NCBI GenBank assembly: GCA_026552955.1
Contig: JAPMTS010000012.1
Span: forward strand, 1 to 64,000
Direction: 5' to 3'
DNA length: 64,000 nt
Origin: Candidatus Methanoperedens sp.
GTDB taxonomy: Archaea > Halobacteriota > Methanosarcinia > Methanosarcinales > Methanoperedenaceae
Numbering within the stretch: the first letter of the stretch is position 1; every line of letters begins with the position of its first letter. Shown here one piece after another: positions 16,970-26,945 of this stretch. The notes under the pieces are model-generated. The model was not told the origin of the DNA, did no database searches, and worked only from the letters and a program-made list of their open reading frames with translations. The position numbers and the translations under genes were made by a program.

Positions 16970-19900
16970 TCAATCTACAGAATCTTTCCATGTGATCCAA
17001 TCTATCAAGCCATTGAAAACATTGGTAGCATGGTTGTTGATATTGGCCCCAATGACAAATTGACCATCAGCAGTTATTATCTGATCACCTTCATAAAGCC
17101 TTTTCGTTGGAGTCAACTGTAACTGATCGGAATCTGTGGCATTTACATAACCTGCCCAATATTCATCAGCACCATTTCCATCTGTACCCTGGTCATCGAC
17201 AAAGATATCAGCAGGTATACCTCCAATCTTTCCTGAATTCCATACAACTTTAATAATATACCAATGGTTGGCTACTATTGGATAGTACGTATAATTAGTT
17301 AAGACTGGTTTCCACACGTCTCCACCATGATTGTCTACAGGTTTTACCCAGAAGGCTATAGAGGTCACTCCAGATGGAGGTTTATAATTCGGGAAACTCA
17401 CTGAATCGTTATTTCTCCAAACCGATATCTGATAATTTCCACTTCCATCCCTGGCGAATATTCGTTGAATCGTACTACTACCTCCACTATCTACCAAAGA
17501 AGGTTTGATCCTTGTCTCAAGAGTCATTGCAGTAGATGATTGCATGCATTGAGTATTATTCTCGAAATCTATGTAGTTATTCGAACCATCGCCATGGAAA
17601 TAGCCATCTCCCACAAATGACTGACCAGGGTCATTTACTATTCCTTTAATTACGCTTTCATTATCAACAACAATAATACTACCTGAGGCTTCATTTAATT
17701 GGAAGATCGTTGGTCCTGCTGGGCATGCCTGACCTGTTATTGTTACAGGTCCTGTTTCTGCAGGATTATTGTATTCGTCATATATAGAATTAGTATTCGC
17801 AGCGACAGTGTCAACATCTATATCATCACTACTATCCAGAGGTGAGCTCAATGTCAATGCAGCGTTCGAATCTCCTGCATTATGGTTTACGCTTATAATG
17901 GTTCTTGAATTGTCAACATCCCCCAGGTTAAAATCACCGGGAGAAAGATTTCCTGATTGACCTGTATTCGTATAAACACCCTCGCTAAATGTTACAACTA
18001 TCCAGTTTCTGCCAATAGCACCTTCAACTTTTACTATTCTTGGAGGACTCAATTGGTCAAAGCTTTCAAAGTATGTCAGCGTCTTTGCTACATTCCAGAC
18101 TTTAGCATCGTCTATTTTCCCGAACATACCTTTGCGAGATCCATCTCCCCACATTAATCCACCGATAGATAGTGCTGATGCGCACCATTGACCTTCATAG
18201 CACCTACTTTCGTTCTTAATGTTCATTTCACTGTATGGGAACATATCATTTTCTCCTGTTCCTGGTTGCGAATAGCATTGGTTAACATTTGGATAGCTTG
18301 TGGTTACATCTTCTCCATTTACATATATTCGTATTCTTCCGACTGAGAGGTCATTTGGATTCCTATCTGGCAAATCTGGATCAAAGACTGCTGCTATATG
18401 TGTCCACTGATTCAAGGGAATTGGAACTGTGCTATAGGCACCTCTTAAGCCATTACAATCTGCACTATTCCATACCGTTTCTCCACCGTTGACATTTGTC
18501 AACAATGCTGCTCTGAGAGTGCCTCCAATATTTTTTAGCAAAAGAGCATATCCACCTTCAGTATATGTATGTTTAGAGAAAATGTGATTCTCTCCTCCAG
18601 CCTGAGAATCCGTTGGATATACCCAGGCTTCAAGTGTCATATTTCTCTTCATTTCAGAATAGACCCATGTTCCATGGTATCCAGCATCTGTTGACCAGCG
18701 ATCATTCTCAGTGCCAAGTTCCACTGGTTGATTGCCATTTACTTGTATGGCCTGTCCAGATTTCCCTGATACAAAAGATCCTGTTCCTCCTCCAGCATAT
18801 TGGCTGTACCACCTTCCATCCATCTGGAATGAACCTGAATCCTTAAGGTTGTTATCGAACCTCATATCAGCCGCAAGATCAGGATTAAAAGTCCTTGTAC
18901 CTCCTGAACCTGTTCTAGAATTCATAGTATGCAGCGTGGCTACACCTGTACTGCCCATTCTATCCGATACATGACAGCTTGCACTTCCACAACTCATGCC
19001 GGCATGCCAATCGCTGTAATAATAGTGGCAGTTATTGCACATAGTATTCCAGATCGTGCTTCCAGAACCATTATTAATCGTTGATCTGAGTTTTGAACCG
19101 ATACCTGATTCATGGGTAACATGGCAGTCACTGCATGAAAGAACAAAATTTGCACCAGCTATTCTCTCTTCATGATTATATGCGGGTCTTGAAAATAGTT
19201 GATCACCCCTGCCTCTTGGAATCACGGGCCAGCATGTATCATTACCTACGCATAGATCGAGATCCCATCCTTCAGCTTGTCCGCATGCATACCAATTGGG
19301 ACATGTGCCATAGCCATTTGGCTGATTTGCTGAATTCAAGCCATGCGGTTCATCGCTTCCCCAGCTTATTCCGCCATGATGGCCAAACTCTGCCTGCGGA
19401 ACACTATGGCAGTCAAGACAGAACGTCACATAATCAGGCAGCTGGGGGCCTGAAAGGGTGTCCCCTCTGGGTGTGCGATAGGTTCCAGAGCCTGCAAAAG
19501 CATTCATCTTTTCTATAGACTCATCACCCCACACTTTTGTAATGTTGGAAAATAATGTAACTGCACTCTTGGTCGGCACCGAAACGGTGGGCACACCTGT
19601 TATGATGTGAACATTATGGCAGGAAACGCATTCAAGCGTATATGTCTTGCCATCTTTGCCAAAGGATTTACCAAGGGCATGGCCCGCATGACCGTTGTGA
19701 CATTGATCGCACAAATTCTGTTTATTCTCTTTTGTCATAGCTGCGTATCCACCTGGGGCGCCGTGCACTTCGTGGCAATCAGTGCAATTCTTGCCGCCGT
19801 GTACAGATGTTTCATATTCAGAAGAATTGGTATAGAATTGCGGATTTGCTGTTGCAGAAGCACCTGGTGGGTGACAGTTATTACAGTTTGAATTGCTCTG

Positions 19901-21166
19901 ATCATTCTCATAGCCATTTTTCAGGCGATGGCTAACTGGATTAACTCCTGCTGTAATGTGATTTGAAGTGGTATTATGACATTTGTCGCATCCTTGATCT
20001 GCACCTGGATTGCCGTTTGCAGCAATATCCTGCCATGACATGCGGTTATAATTATTGATCCTTCCATGTCCGGTCACATAATATCCATAGGTTGTATTGT
20101 CACCTGTTTTATTCGCAGCAGTCTCACCATTAACCACAGCAGGATCGGAATCATGACAGCCTGCGCACCATTTCTCCTTTCCAACTTTTAATGTATTATC
20201 TGTGGTGTTATACACCCCAGCCCAGTTATTTTTTGCGCCAGTGTCCATGTCGTTCACACCGTCATATGCACCGTTGGGACTATGGCATGTATTGCAGACC
20301 GTGGTGTTTTCAAGGTTCTGCCCATCTGCTAGGAGTGGCGGTAATTGTGTGCCATGGCAATTTGAACACAAAATTTTTGGCCCATAATTTGCTGTTATAT
20401 GAGCGTCATGTGCTCCGCCCCCCATGCCTTTAAAACCATTGACATGCTGATGGCATATTGTACACTTCGTGCCAACAACTTCTCCCATATTCGTATGATT
20501 CTGTTCTGGAGCATTTCCATCATTCCTGAAATGCGCAGTTTTGCTATGACAGACTTCACAGATGCCATCATATGTTGTATCCCCGTCTGCAAAGGAGTTC
20601 ATTCCTTCGGGATTAAAGAATTTTACGCTCCTGGTGCCATTATTCGGGGTTGTTATTGTGGTTCTTATTATATTCCCATATATGATTGCAAATGTATCTG
20701 TGGCTTTCACTTCATTTAAATTGAGAGGTCCTTCTATATTCAAAGTATCCGCGGTATTTCCCATGATTTTATATAAACTGGAATTCATAGCTGTATTTGC
20801 TATGAGCATATATCCCATGTACTGATCTGCAGTCCATCCTGCACCTGCCTTTGAAAGCGTTGTGCTGGTAACGTTTGTTGAGGTCCCCTCAAAGACATAA
20901 CTTTCAGTTCCATAGCTGGTGACCTGTTCATTATGATGAATCGTATGACAGGTATAGCACTTAATTGACCACTCTCCGTAATTTGATGTACTATTGGAAT
21001 GCGTTATTACAAATGGTGCAACTGAACCATCATGACAACCACAATGTTTATCAGGCTGGTTATTGCTGCTTTCAGCCTCGTATGCTGATACTTCCGCTAC
21101 AAAAGGGATACTCAATGCTATCATAAAGACAACCATATAACGTGTAAATATTCCTGACAAGTTCAA
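16970..21166 (-). CDS. Giant secreted multihaem c-type cytochrome with two LamG domains
   Basis: 1398 residues. A signal peptide (hydrophobic to about residue 28) precedes a cytochrome region (about 40-730) with 14 CXXCH haem motifs (such as CYTCH, CEVCH, CTICH, CNTCH), plus one CX4CH (CGSASCH, near 723) and an N-terminal CGCH. Then come a LamG/concanavalin-like domain (about 760-1022), an Ig-like domain (about 1035-1150, ITGVxF-type VVTFSEGVYT) and a second LamG-like domain (about 1165-1398). No C-terminal anchor or sorting signal is visible. It probably moves electrons outside the cell while binding surface glycans or minerals. TTG 21166 follows a GGTGG site; ATG 21136 would also keep the signal. 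Confidence 0.88.
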   Translation of the reverse strand: MNLSGIFTRYMVVFMIALSIPFVAEVSAYEAESSNNQPDKHCGCHDGSVAPFVITHSNSTSNYGEWSIKCYTCHTIHHNEQVTSYGTESYVFEGTSTNVTSTTLSKAGAGWTADQYMGYMLIANTAMNSSLYKIMGNTADTLNIEGPLNLNEVKATDTFAIIYGNIIRTTITTPNNGTRSVKFFNPEGMNSFADGDTTYDGICEVCHSKTAHFRNDGNAPEQNHTNMGEVVGTKCTICHQHVNGFKGMGGGAHDAHITANYGPKILCSNCHGTQLPPLLADGQNLENTTVCNTCHSPNGAYDGVNDMDTGAKNNWAGVYNTTDNTLKVGKEKWCAGCHDSDPAVVNGETAANKTGDNTTYGYYVTGHGRINNYNRMSWQDIAANGNPGADQGCDKCHNTTSNHITAGVNPVSHRLKNGYENDQSNSNCNNCHPPGASATANPQFYTNSSEYETSVHGGKNCTDCHEVHGAPGGYAAMTKENKQNLCDQCHNGHAGHALGKSFGKDGKTYTLECVSCHNVHIITGVPTVSVPTKSAVTLFSNITKVWGDESIEKMNAFAGSGTYRTPRGDTLSGPQLPDYVTFCLDCHSVPQAEFGHHGGISWGSDEPHGLNSANQPNGYGTCPNWYACGQAEGWDLDLCVGNDTCWPVIPRGRGDQLFSRPAYNHEERIAGANFVLSCSDCHVTHESGIGSKLRSTINNGSGSTIWNTMCNNCHYYYSDWHAGMSCGSASCHVSDRMGSTGVATLHTMNSRTGSGGTRTFNPDLAADMRFDNNLKDSGSFQMDGRWYSQYAGGGTGSFVSGKSGQAIQVNGNQPVELGTENDRWSTDAGYHGTWVYSEMKRNMTLEAWVYPTDSQAGGENHIFSKHTYTEGGYALLLKNIGGTLRAALLTNVNGGETVWNSADCNGLRGAYSTVPIPLNQWTHIAAVFDPDLPDRNPNDLSVGRIRIYVNGEDVTTSYPNVNQCYSQPGTGENDMFPYSEMNIKNESRCYEGQWCASALSIGGLMWGDGSRKGMFGKIDDAKVWNVAKTLTYFESFDQLSPPRIVKVEGAIGRNWIVVTFSEGVYTNTGQSGNLSPGDFNLGDVDNSRTIISVNHNAGDSNAALTLSSPLDSSDDIDVDTVAANTNSIYDEYNNPAETGPVTITGQACPAGPTIFQLNEASGSIIVVDNESVIKGIVNDPGQSFVGDGYFHGDGSNNYIDFENNTQCMQSSTAMTLETRIKPSLVDSGGSSTIQRIFARDGSGNYQISVWRNNDSVSFPNYKPPSGVTSIAFWVKPVDNHGGDVWKPVLTNYTYYPIVANHWYIIKVVWNSGKIGGIPADIFVDDQGTDGNGADEYWAGYVNATDSDQLQLTPTKRLYEGDQIITADGQFVIGANINNHATNVFNGLIDWITWKDSVD

Positions 21167-21249
21167 AGCTTATCCACCTATCCAGTATATGTTTTTAACC
21201 ATTTTACTATATAAAAGTTTTGACCATTATCAATAATGATAATGTGCTC

Positions 21250-23172
21250 CTAAAATCTTGAAGTAATCCTGTCAGAGTATTTCGCCACTACGCACGACCC
21301 TGTGCATTTCCCGCATTGTGTGCAAAGGTTCCCAATTTTGAGATCAGGCTCAAGAACAATCGCATTTACAGGACAGACTTTAAGACACACCCTGCATTTC
21401 GTACACTTTCTTACTCGTATCAACTGCTTTGCGGTGTTTTCAAAAAGAGATCTGGCATCTTCTTTTCCCTGAGCATTAACGGAAATGTGCCCGGATGAGA
21501 ATATCCTGATATTTCCACTTTTTGCTTTGATCAGCAACACACCAAGGTCTTCTGAAAAAGCATTTTCACCCAGGATATTTGCAATATTTTGCACTTCCCT
21601 GGGTAAGAGCCCGGTGATCTTTCCTTCCATGGTATATCCTCCGGTCTTACATGGTGAGATCCCCCCTGTTACTGTGATACCGAATTCTTCTTCAGGAGTC
21701 CGGGGTTTTGTATTGATCTTAAGTTCCTCAGCAAGGCGAAGCATCTTGGGAGGAAGCGTTTTCCAGCGCCAGAATCCATGCCTGATAAAAGCTTCATCTA
21801 GTCCGTGTTCTTTTCCCCATTTCAAGAGATACTCATTCCAGCGCGTAAAAAGTTCAGGATGCAGCTGGCCGAACCTGTAATATTCCGCGCTGAGTTCAGC
21901 AGGGCATAACCAGCATCCTACGCGTTCAAAACCCTCGTCGTACAGGGGATTATATTCAAGTTTCCGGTAAAAAATATAAAGCCACACTTCGATAGCCCGC
22001 CAGTTGCGGATAGGGAATACCGACACCTGGCCGGGGATGAACGGATTTTCCTCTTTTGGTTTGATCCTTGAGCGCATGAAGGATTCAAACCTCCTTTTTC
22101 CATCGATCGTAAGGCACGTTCTTCCTGTACCGGTGCAATCTTCTATGACAGAATTGATGGGCGCAAGTTTGCAGACCTTGCAGCACCACCTGAAATCCTT
22201 TGCCGGAGGACCGAAACTGGGCAGATTCTCCCAGAATGTTTCATTTACTTTGACTTCAATAAGCTCGATATCGTTTTCTTCACAGAACCTTCGTGCAAAA
22301 TCAACGGTCTCAGGGAACTCGATACCGGTATTTGCAAAGAATACTTTTACGGGCTTTTTCACGGCGCTGCGAGTAAGGTCAAGCGTGACCAGGCTGTCCT
22401 TTCCACCTGAAAAAGAAACATAGACCGGCGTATCTCGAAAATCCATCTGGTTGGCAATTCCCCTGATGGTATTGACCGCATCTTTCACAATTTGTTTCAT
22501 ATGGGGCGCATTGGCGCGGATGACATCTTCAAGTCCGGGTTTTGCAAATAGGAAAGATGCTTTTCCTGATACTACTTTTCTTATCTTGATTGATTGTCCT
22601 TTCTTGTATAGCTCAGAGCTGTCCCTGTATGATACCCCGAAACCATACATGTTCTTGCCTGTTACAAGGACGGTGTCCCCTTTCTTGATATCATCAGAGC
22701 TTTCTATTACTTCATTCCCATCTATGTTCTTCCCACTAAGATGCCGCCCCCCGGATGATATCCTGATGATCTTCTTATTTAATCCTGAATCGATAAGCGC
22801 ACATGCCCCTTCCACCATCAGGTCAAGTTTGAAAGCAAGTTCTGACATATCGAATCTCAATATCCCGAAATGGAGCCCATCCACGATTATTTCATCGGTT
22901 TTATCTTCACCCGGGATCTTATTTAAAAGGATAAGCTTTTCAGCGATGGGATTTTCACCAAAAGTTCCCAAGATAAGGTCATCCAATAATTTTGTTTCAT
23001 ACGGTGAAGCAAAACGAACATCTCCGGGTCCGGATAAATCTACCTTTGTTCCTTTTTCCCTGCAAATTGCGCAAGTTTCCGTAAGGATGGGGACATTGCA
23101 TTTCCTGCACCAGAAAAGATGACTCTCTTCAAGGTCGAAGGTTGCGTTTTGTTTATTTCTTTTTATGTGCAT
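21250..23172 (-). CDS. PUA / PAPS-reductase-like / ferredoxin fusion protein
   Basis: 640 residues. An N-terminal zinc-ribbon-like part (CRKCNVPILTETCAICREKG) precedes a PUA-like RNA-binding domain (about 130-205). A PP-loop ATPase domain of the PAPS reductase family (SFSGGKDSLVTLDLT near 255) follows, with an internal Cys cluster (WCCKVC near 330, GCWLCPAE near 425). It ends in a 2[4Fe-4S] ferredoxin domain (CTKCRVCLKVCP and CTQCGKCTGSC near 590-630). This is a known methanogen-type protein. The PUA domain argues against simple sulfate assimilation and for RNA or tRNA thiolation-like chemistry. Function unproven. Confidence 0.82.
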   Translation of the reverse strand: MHIKRNKQNATFDLEESHLFWCRKCNVPILTETCAICREKGTKVDLSGPGDVRFASPYETKLLDDLILGTFGENPIAEKLILLNKIPGEDKTDEIIVDGLHFGILRFDMSELAFKLDLMVEGACALIDSGLNKKIIRISSGGRHLSGKNIDGNEVIESSDDIKKGDTVLVTGKNMYGFGVSYRDSSELYKKGQSIKIRKVVSGKASFLFAKPGLEDVIRANAPHMKQIVKDAVNTIRGIANQMDFRDTPVYVSFSGGKDSLVTLDLTRSAVKKPVKVFFANTGIEFPETVDFARRFCEENDIELIEVKVNETFWENLPSFGPPAKDFRWCCKVCKLAPINSVIEDCTGTGRTCLTIDGKRRFESFMRSRIKPKEENPFIPGQVSVFPIRNWRAIEVWLYIFYRKLEYNPLYDEGFERVGCWLCPAELSAEYYRFGQLHPELFTRWNEYLLKWGKEHGLDEAFIRHGFWRWKTLPPKMLRLAEELKINTKPRTPEEEFGITVTGGISPCKTGGYTMEGKITGLLPREVQNIANILGENAFSEDLGVLLIKAKSGNIRIFSSGHISVNAQGKEDARSLFENTAKQLIRVRKCTKCRVCLKVCPVNAIVLEPDLKIGNLCTQCGKCTGSCVVAKYSDRITSRF

Positions 23173-23176
23173 TTTA

Positions 23177-23839
23177 TCAATCTGCGATCAATTTGTCCCC
23201 AAAAGTTCCAAGTTTATCAAGATCAGGTTTGGTAAGCCTGAATTCGGTGCTCCATCTTCCTGCAAGCTCATTTGCTTCTGTGGGATCATCAGCCATGAAT
23301 ATCTTTGTTGTGTAAAATTCCTCATTTGAAGAATACCATTTGTCGCCAAAGTATACATCTTTTTCATATACTACAAATGACGGTACTGTGGATTCGATGA
23401 AATAATAATCAACACCTCTTATAGTCCAATTTAAATACCTGTCTGTTTTTCCTGCATCCTTGACGCGTATTGCCAGCCATGCATGTTCTCTGTCAGGAGC
23501 CACGATTATTTTTGTAGGGAGCTTATATTTTTTCCTTACATGATCCCACAGGAATGTGGTCATTCGTGAGCAGTCAAACTCATTTGTTTCATAAAGCTTA
23601 TTCCAGCCCTTTTTATTAAAATTCTCAAGATCAAGAGAAATAGTATCAATAAGGAGATCGTTTGAAGTGAAAGTGTTTACTATAGGTAAGGGTGTCTGAA
23701 CTTGATTGTATTCAGGTTTGTATATAGTATTTTCAGGATAATATGTGCTCTCAGATAGCATATTATCATTCCTGTCAGTACAACCTGAAAAAATAATTAT
23801 TGTAACTATCGTTAAGAAAATAATTACATTTTTTCTCAT
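23177..23839 (-). CDS. Putative lipoprotein with transglutaminase-like Cys-His pattern
   Basis: 220 residues from ATG 23839, with signal peptide and lipobox IIFSGC near residue 19. The mid-region has EFDCSRMTTFLWDH (Cys), APDREHAWLAI (His) and YFIEST (acidic), spaced like the catalytic triad of transglutaminase or papain-like folds. That link is pattern recognition only. The frame is open to 23878 within the preceding gene, but the signal peptide favours 23839. It overlaps nothing after this trimming and probably shares a transcript with the AMP phosphorylase gene. Confidence 0.6.
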   Translation of the reverse strand: MRKNVIIFLTIVTIIIFSGCTDRNDNMLSESTYYPENTIYKPEYNQVQTPLPIVNTFTSNDLLIDTISLDLENFNKKGWNKLYETNEFDCSRMTTFLWDHVRKKYKLPTKIIVAPDREHAWLAIRVKDAGKTDRYLNWTIRGVDYYFIESTVPSFVVYEKDVYFGDKWYSSNEEFYTTKIFMADDPTEANELAGRWSTEFRLTKPDLDKLGTFGDKLIAD

Positions 23840-23846
23840 TGTGGAT

Positions 23847-25364
23847 TTAAAATGTCTTGAAGGTCTGTACCCTTTCAAGAAGCATGCCTTCTACTATTAT
23901 CGGATAATCCTTTTGGGCGGTTTTTAATGCATTGGTCAATTTCCAGCTTTTATCCGCAAAGATTGTTATCAGTGGTTCGCCCTTCTTTACCATTTCACCC
24001 TTTTTCCTGTGTATCCAGACGCCTGCACCATTGTCAGTAGGGGCGCCTGCGATCCTTGCCAGTTCCACAATGCGCTTGTTATCGAACTCAATAACATAGC
24101 CGTCAGCAGGGGCTGTAAGTTCTCCCCTTTGATCTCCGGGTTTAATATCGGTATGAACAATATTCGGATTCCCACCCTGGATTTCAATGATCTGCTTGAG
24201 TTTTTCAAATGCTTTACCCAAACGAAGTGTTTCCATAGCCATTTCCTTGCCGCTGCCTCTTGTTGCCACACCTCCCATTTCAAGAAGAATACCTGCAAGT
24301 CCCGTGCTCTTTTCAATGAGACTGTTAGGACCCTGCATTGTTTCCAGCACTTTCAACGCTTCTCTTACTTCGATGGCAGGACCGATTGTCCTTCCAACCG
24401 GTGATGCACCGTAGGTCATAGCGCATTCCACTTTCATTCCAAGGCGCTCACCAAGGTCGATCAAATCTCTGGCAAGTTTTTTTCCTTCTTCCATGGAATG
24501 TACTTTTGTCCCGCTTCCCACAGGAATATCGATAACAACACAATCTGCACCCACAGCTCCTTTTTTAGCCATTATTGAAGCAAGAAGCTGACAGCGTGGA
24601 TCTATAGAAAGGGGATATTCCGCGCGTATGAGCTTGTCATCGGCTGGTGCTATGTTTGTAGCCCCTCCCCATACGATAACACCTCCTACTTTCTCAGTCA
24701 TGGTCTTGATCTCATCTGCGGTGAAGGCGACAGGAGCAAGTACTTCCATCAGGTCAGCCGTTCCAGCAGCACCGGTTATTGCGCGTGAGCTAGTCTTGGG
24801 AATGAGAAGTCCATTCGCTGCTATGATCGGGACCACAAGCAGGGAGATCTTATTGCCGGGAACTCCTCCTATACTGTGTTTATCCATGATGGGATGGGTA
24901 TCGAATTCAATTTTTTCCCCGGTGCTTATCATAGCCCTGGTCAGCCATTCAACCTCATCAGAGGTCATCCCATGGATATATGAGCTTGTCACAAATGCCG
25001 ACATCTCGATTTCCGTAAGATTCTCTCTTACAATGTCCTGCACTATCTGGTGGATCTCTTCCTGCGTTAACTTCTGGTGATCCATCATTTTCTTTATGAA
25101 ACCAACTGAATTAGGTCTTGATGTGGGAATAAGATCCAGGGTAAGAGGGCAGACTTTCCCGAGTTTTTCGCAGCATTCCTGGTATACCCCTACCGTGCCT
25201 TTTGGGATCATATCGCCCGTTTCGACGATAGCTGTCAAATAACTGTGATCTTTCAACTGGACGCGGTCTCCGCCCCTGACTCCAAGTTCTATTGCGTCCT
25301 GGGCATTGATTACTACTTTATACTTACCTGCTTTGATCTGAAGTGACTGCACGTTAAGTTCCAT
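23847..25364 (-). CDS. deoA: AMP phosphorylase (archaeal nucleoside phosphorylase family)
   Basis: 505 residues. The N-terminal extension of about 85 residues is typical of archaeal AMP phosphorylases and absent from bacterial thymidine phosphorylases. The signature MDKHSIGGVPGNK near residue 170 and SSRAITGAAGTADLME near 200 mark the phosphoribosyl-transferring core. AMP phosphorylase converts AMP to ribose 1,5-bisphosphate and adenine, feeding the archaeal type III RuBisCO pathway. R15P isomerase and RuBisCO genes are not in this window. Confidence 0.92.
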   Translation of the reverse strand: MELNVQSLQIKAGKYKVVINAQDAIELGVRGGDRVQLKDHSYLTAIVETGDMIPKGTVGVYQECCEKLGKVCPLTLDLIPTSRPNSVGFIKKMMDHQKLTQEEIHQIVQDIVRENLTEIEMSAFVTSSYIHGMTSDEVEWLTRAMISTGEKIEFDTHPIMDKHSIGGVPGNKISLLVVPIIAANGLLIPKTSSRAITGAAGTADLMEVLAPVAFTADEIKTMTEKVGGVIVWGGATNIAPADDKLIRAEYPLSIDPRCQLLASIMAKKGAVGADCVVIDIPVGSGTKVHSMEEGKKLARDLIDLGERLGMKVECAMTYGASPVGRTIGPAIEVREALKVLETMQGPNSLIEKSTGLAGILLEMGGVATRGSGKEMAMETLRLGKAFEKLKQIIEIQGGNPNIVHTDIKPGDQRGELTAPADGYVIEFDNKRIVELARIAGAPTDNGAGVWIHRKKGEMVKKGEPLITIFADKSWKLTNALKTAQKDYPIIVEGMLLERVQTFKTF

Positions 25365-25643
25365 TTTATTGTACCCTCATAATTTTATTTTATTCAATCA
25401 ATTTAGTACTTGAAATACTTAGCATTATCGCTGAAAAAATAGTTCGATAAGAAAAAAAATCTATACTTATCATTAAATCCCAGTAAAAATAATGGGTTTT
25501 GAACGAAATAAAGCTTTATTGAACCTTTTAAGACTTATATGAATTAATGTGTACTTTAAAATTCAATTTATACTGTAAAAATGTATATATTCTAACAGGT
25601 TTATCTAAATTTTGCATCAAATTGGATGCAATAAGGTGAAAAC
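25365..25643. promoter_or_regulatory. AT-rich divergent intergenic region
   Basis: 279 nt between the divergent AMP phosphorylase gene and the DUF5667-like gene. It is strongly AT-rich and has no gene-like frame. TATA-like stretches near 25540-25590 suit the rightward gene. No clear operator repeat was seen. Confidence 0.4.
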
Positions 25644-26810
25644 ATGAATATTATAAGGTTAATGGTGACAGGAATTATCATTCTTGCATTCACTCTGAAT
25701 ATGATCGGTTTAGCCCAGGAAGATATATCTCCTGACGAGCTTGTCGATGATATAGAGGAATATAATGGATCAATTGGTCCGGATAATGCCCTGTATGGAT
25801 TGAAACTTGCATTTGAGGGACTGGATGAAAGTTTCACATTTAATACCACTGAAAAGCTTGAGAAAAAGATATACCATTCAAGACTTCGGATATCTGAAGC
25901 AAAAACCGAATTGAAAAACAAAAACGATGAAGGAGCAAAGAAAGCATTTGAATATTATAAAGAGAAAATGAAGGAGACGCAAGATTCAATTGCAGAAGAA
26001 AAGGACAACGATTCAGGGATGCTCAATGCACAGAAGATGATCACAAAACATCATTATATCCTTGAAAGACTTCTGGAATTACATCCAAATAATGCCGGTT
26101 TATTGAATGCATATAATAACAGTATCGAGCTTGAAAACAAGTTTGAAGAAAAGACGGACAGGAAAGTTGAACGGATCCTGACAAAAGAAGGAAAACACTA
26201 TTTGAAGGACGTAAAGAGGGGAGATAAAGAGGATAGAGCAGACAGCGACCTTCAAGCCTTTGAATATGAATTGAAATTGGAAGCAAGTCCGAATGATAAC
26301 AATACACAGATAAAGATCGAGTTGAAAGTCAGGTCCAATCAAACGGATAATGGTTCAATTGCAGATGAGATCCAAAACAAGCTGAAGTTGAGCAAAGAAA
26401 ATATCTCAAGTGTTATCAAGATCGATGATTCATATAATAACGAACTCAAATCGATACTTGTTGCACAGGCCAGTGTCGGTTCAAATATATCCAATATCAA
26501 AGTTGAATACAGTTTTCCCCTCAATGAAACAAACAGGACGAAAATGATCGATGGTATCTATAATAAGCTCTCAAATCTAACCACAAAACAAATTCTTAAC
26601 GTCCTGGAAATAAAAACACTTCAAGAGGAGATAAAATCTGAAGAAAATGATAACAGATTGGATGAAAACGATAGTGAATCTCAGGAAGACGATAGTGAAT
26701 TAAAGGAAAACGGTAAAGTGCCTGAACAATGGTCTGATAAAAAAGATAAACTGGACGATGATAAGTATGGAAAAACAAGACAAGAAGAAGACAATAAGAG
26801 AGATGACTGA
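25644..26810 (+). CDS. Secreted DUF5667-like protein with charged C-terminus
   Basis: 388 residues. A signal peptide (IIILAFTLNMIGLAQ) is followed by a helical DUF5667-type region: GPDNALYGLKLAFEGLDE near residue 48, then KLEKKIYHSRLRISEAKTEL. A middle beta-rich part follows, then a long highly charged tail (from about 325) rich in Glu, Asp and Lys. DUF5667 proteins are secreted archaeal and bacterial proteins of unknown role. A hairpin terminator follows, so it appears to be transcribed alone. Confidence 0.65.
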   Translation: MNIIRLMVTGIIILAFTLNMIGLAQEDISPDELVDDIEEYNGSIGPDNALYGLKLAFEGLDESFTFNTTEKLEKKIYHSRLRISEAKTELKNKNDEGAKKAFEYYKEKMKETQDSIAEEKDNDSGMLNAQKMITKHHYILERLLELHPNNAGLLNAYNNSIELENKFEEKTDRKVERILTKEGKHYLKDVKRGDKEDRADSDLQAFEYELKLEASPNDNNTQIKIELKVRSNQTDNGSIADEIQNKLKLSKENISSVIKIDDSYNNELKSILVAQASVGSNISNIKVEYSFPLNETNRTKMIDGIYNKLSNLTTKQILNVLEIKTLQEEIKSEENDNRLDENDSESQEDDSELKENGKVPEQWSDKKDKLDDDKYGKTRQEEDNKRDD

Positions 26811-26846
26811 AGGGATCTCCGGAATGCAAGATCAGAAGGAGAAAAG

Positions 26847-26873
26847 AAAAGATGGGTTCTTACCCATCTTTTT
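26847..26873 (+). terminator. Hairpin plus T-tract terminator
   Basis: A perfect 11-bp stem AAAAGATGGGT / ACCCATCTTTT with a TCTT loop is followed by T-rich sequence, 37 nt after the DUF5667-like gene. It resembles a bacterial intrinsic terminator. Archaeal RNA polymerase mainly needs the T-tract, which is also present. Confidence 0.65.
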
Positions 26874-26945
26874 CTGGACAGATTAATTGCAAATAGATTA
26901 TTATCACCGGAATTACAATATATCTGTTCAACGAAAGAGAATCTT

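Noticed and set aside
16764-17000. Possible 78-codon leftward gene after the giant cytochrome
   Set aside because: It begins inside the cytochrome frame, lacks a ribosome site and shows no domain; treated as non-coding.
22451-23122. 223-codon plus-strand frame opposite the PAPS-reductase-like gene
   Set aside because: It is an antisense shadow with low-complexity Ser/Phe/Pro composition; the opposite frame has clear catalytic motifs.
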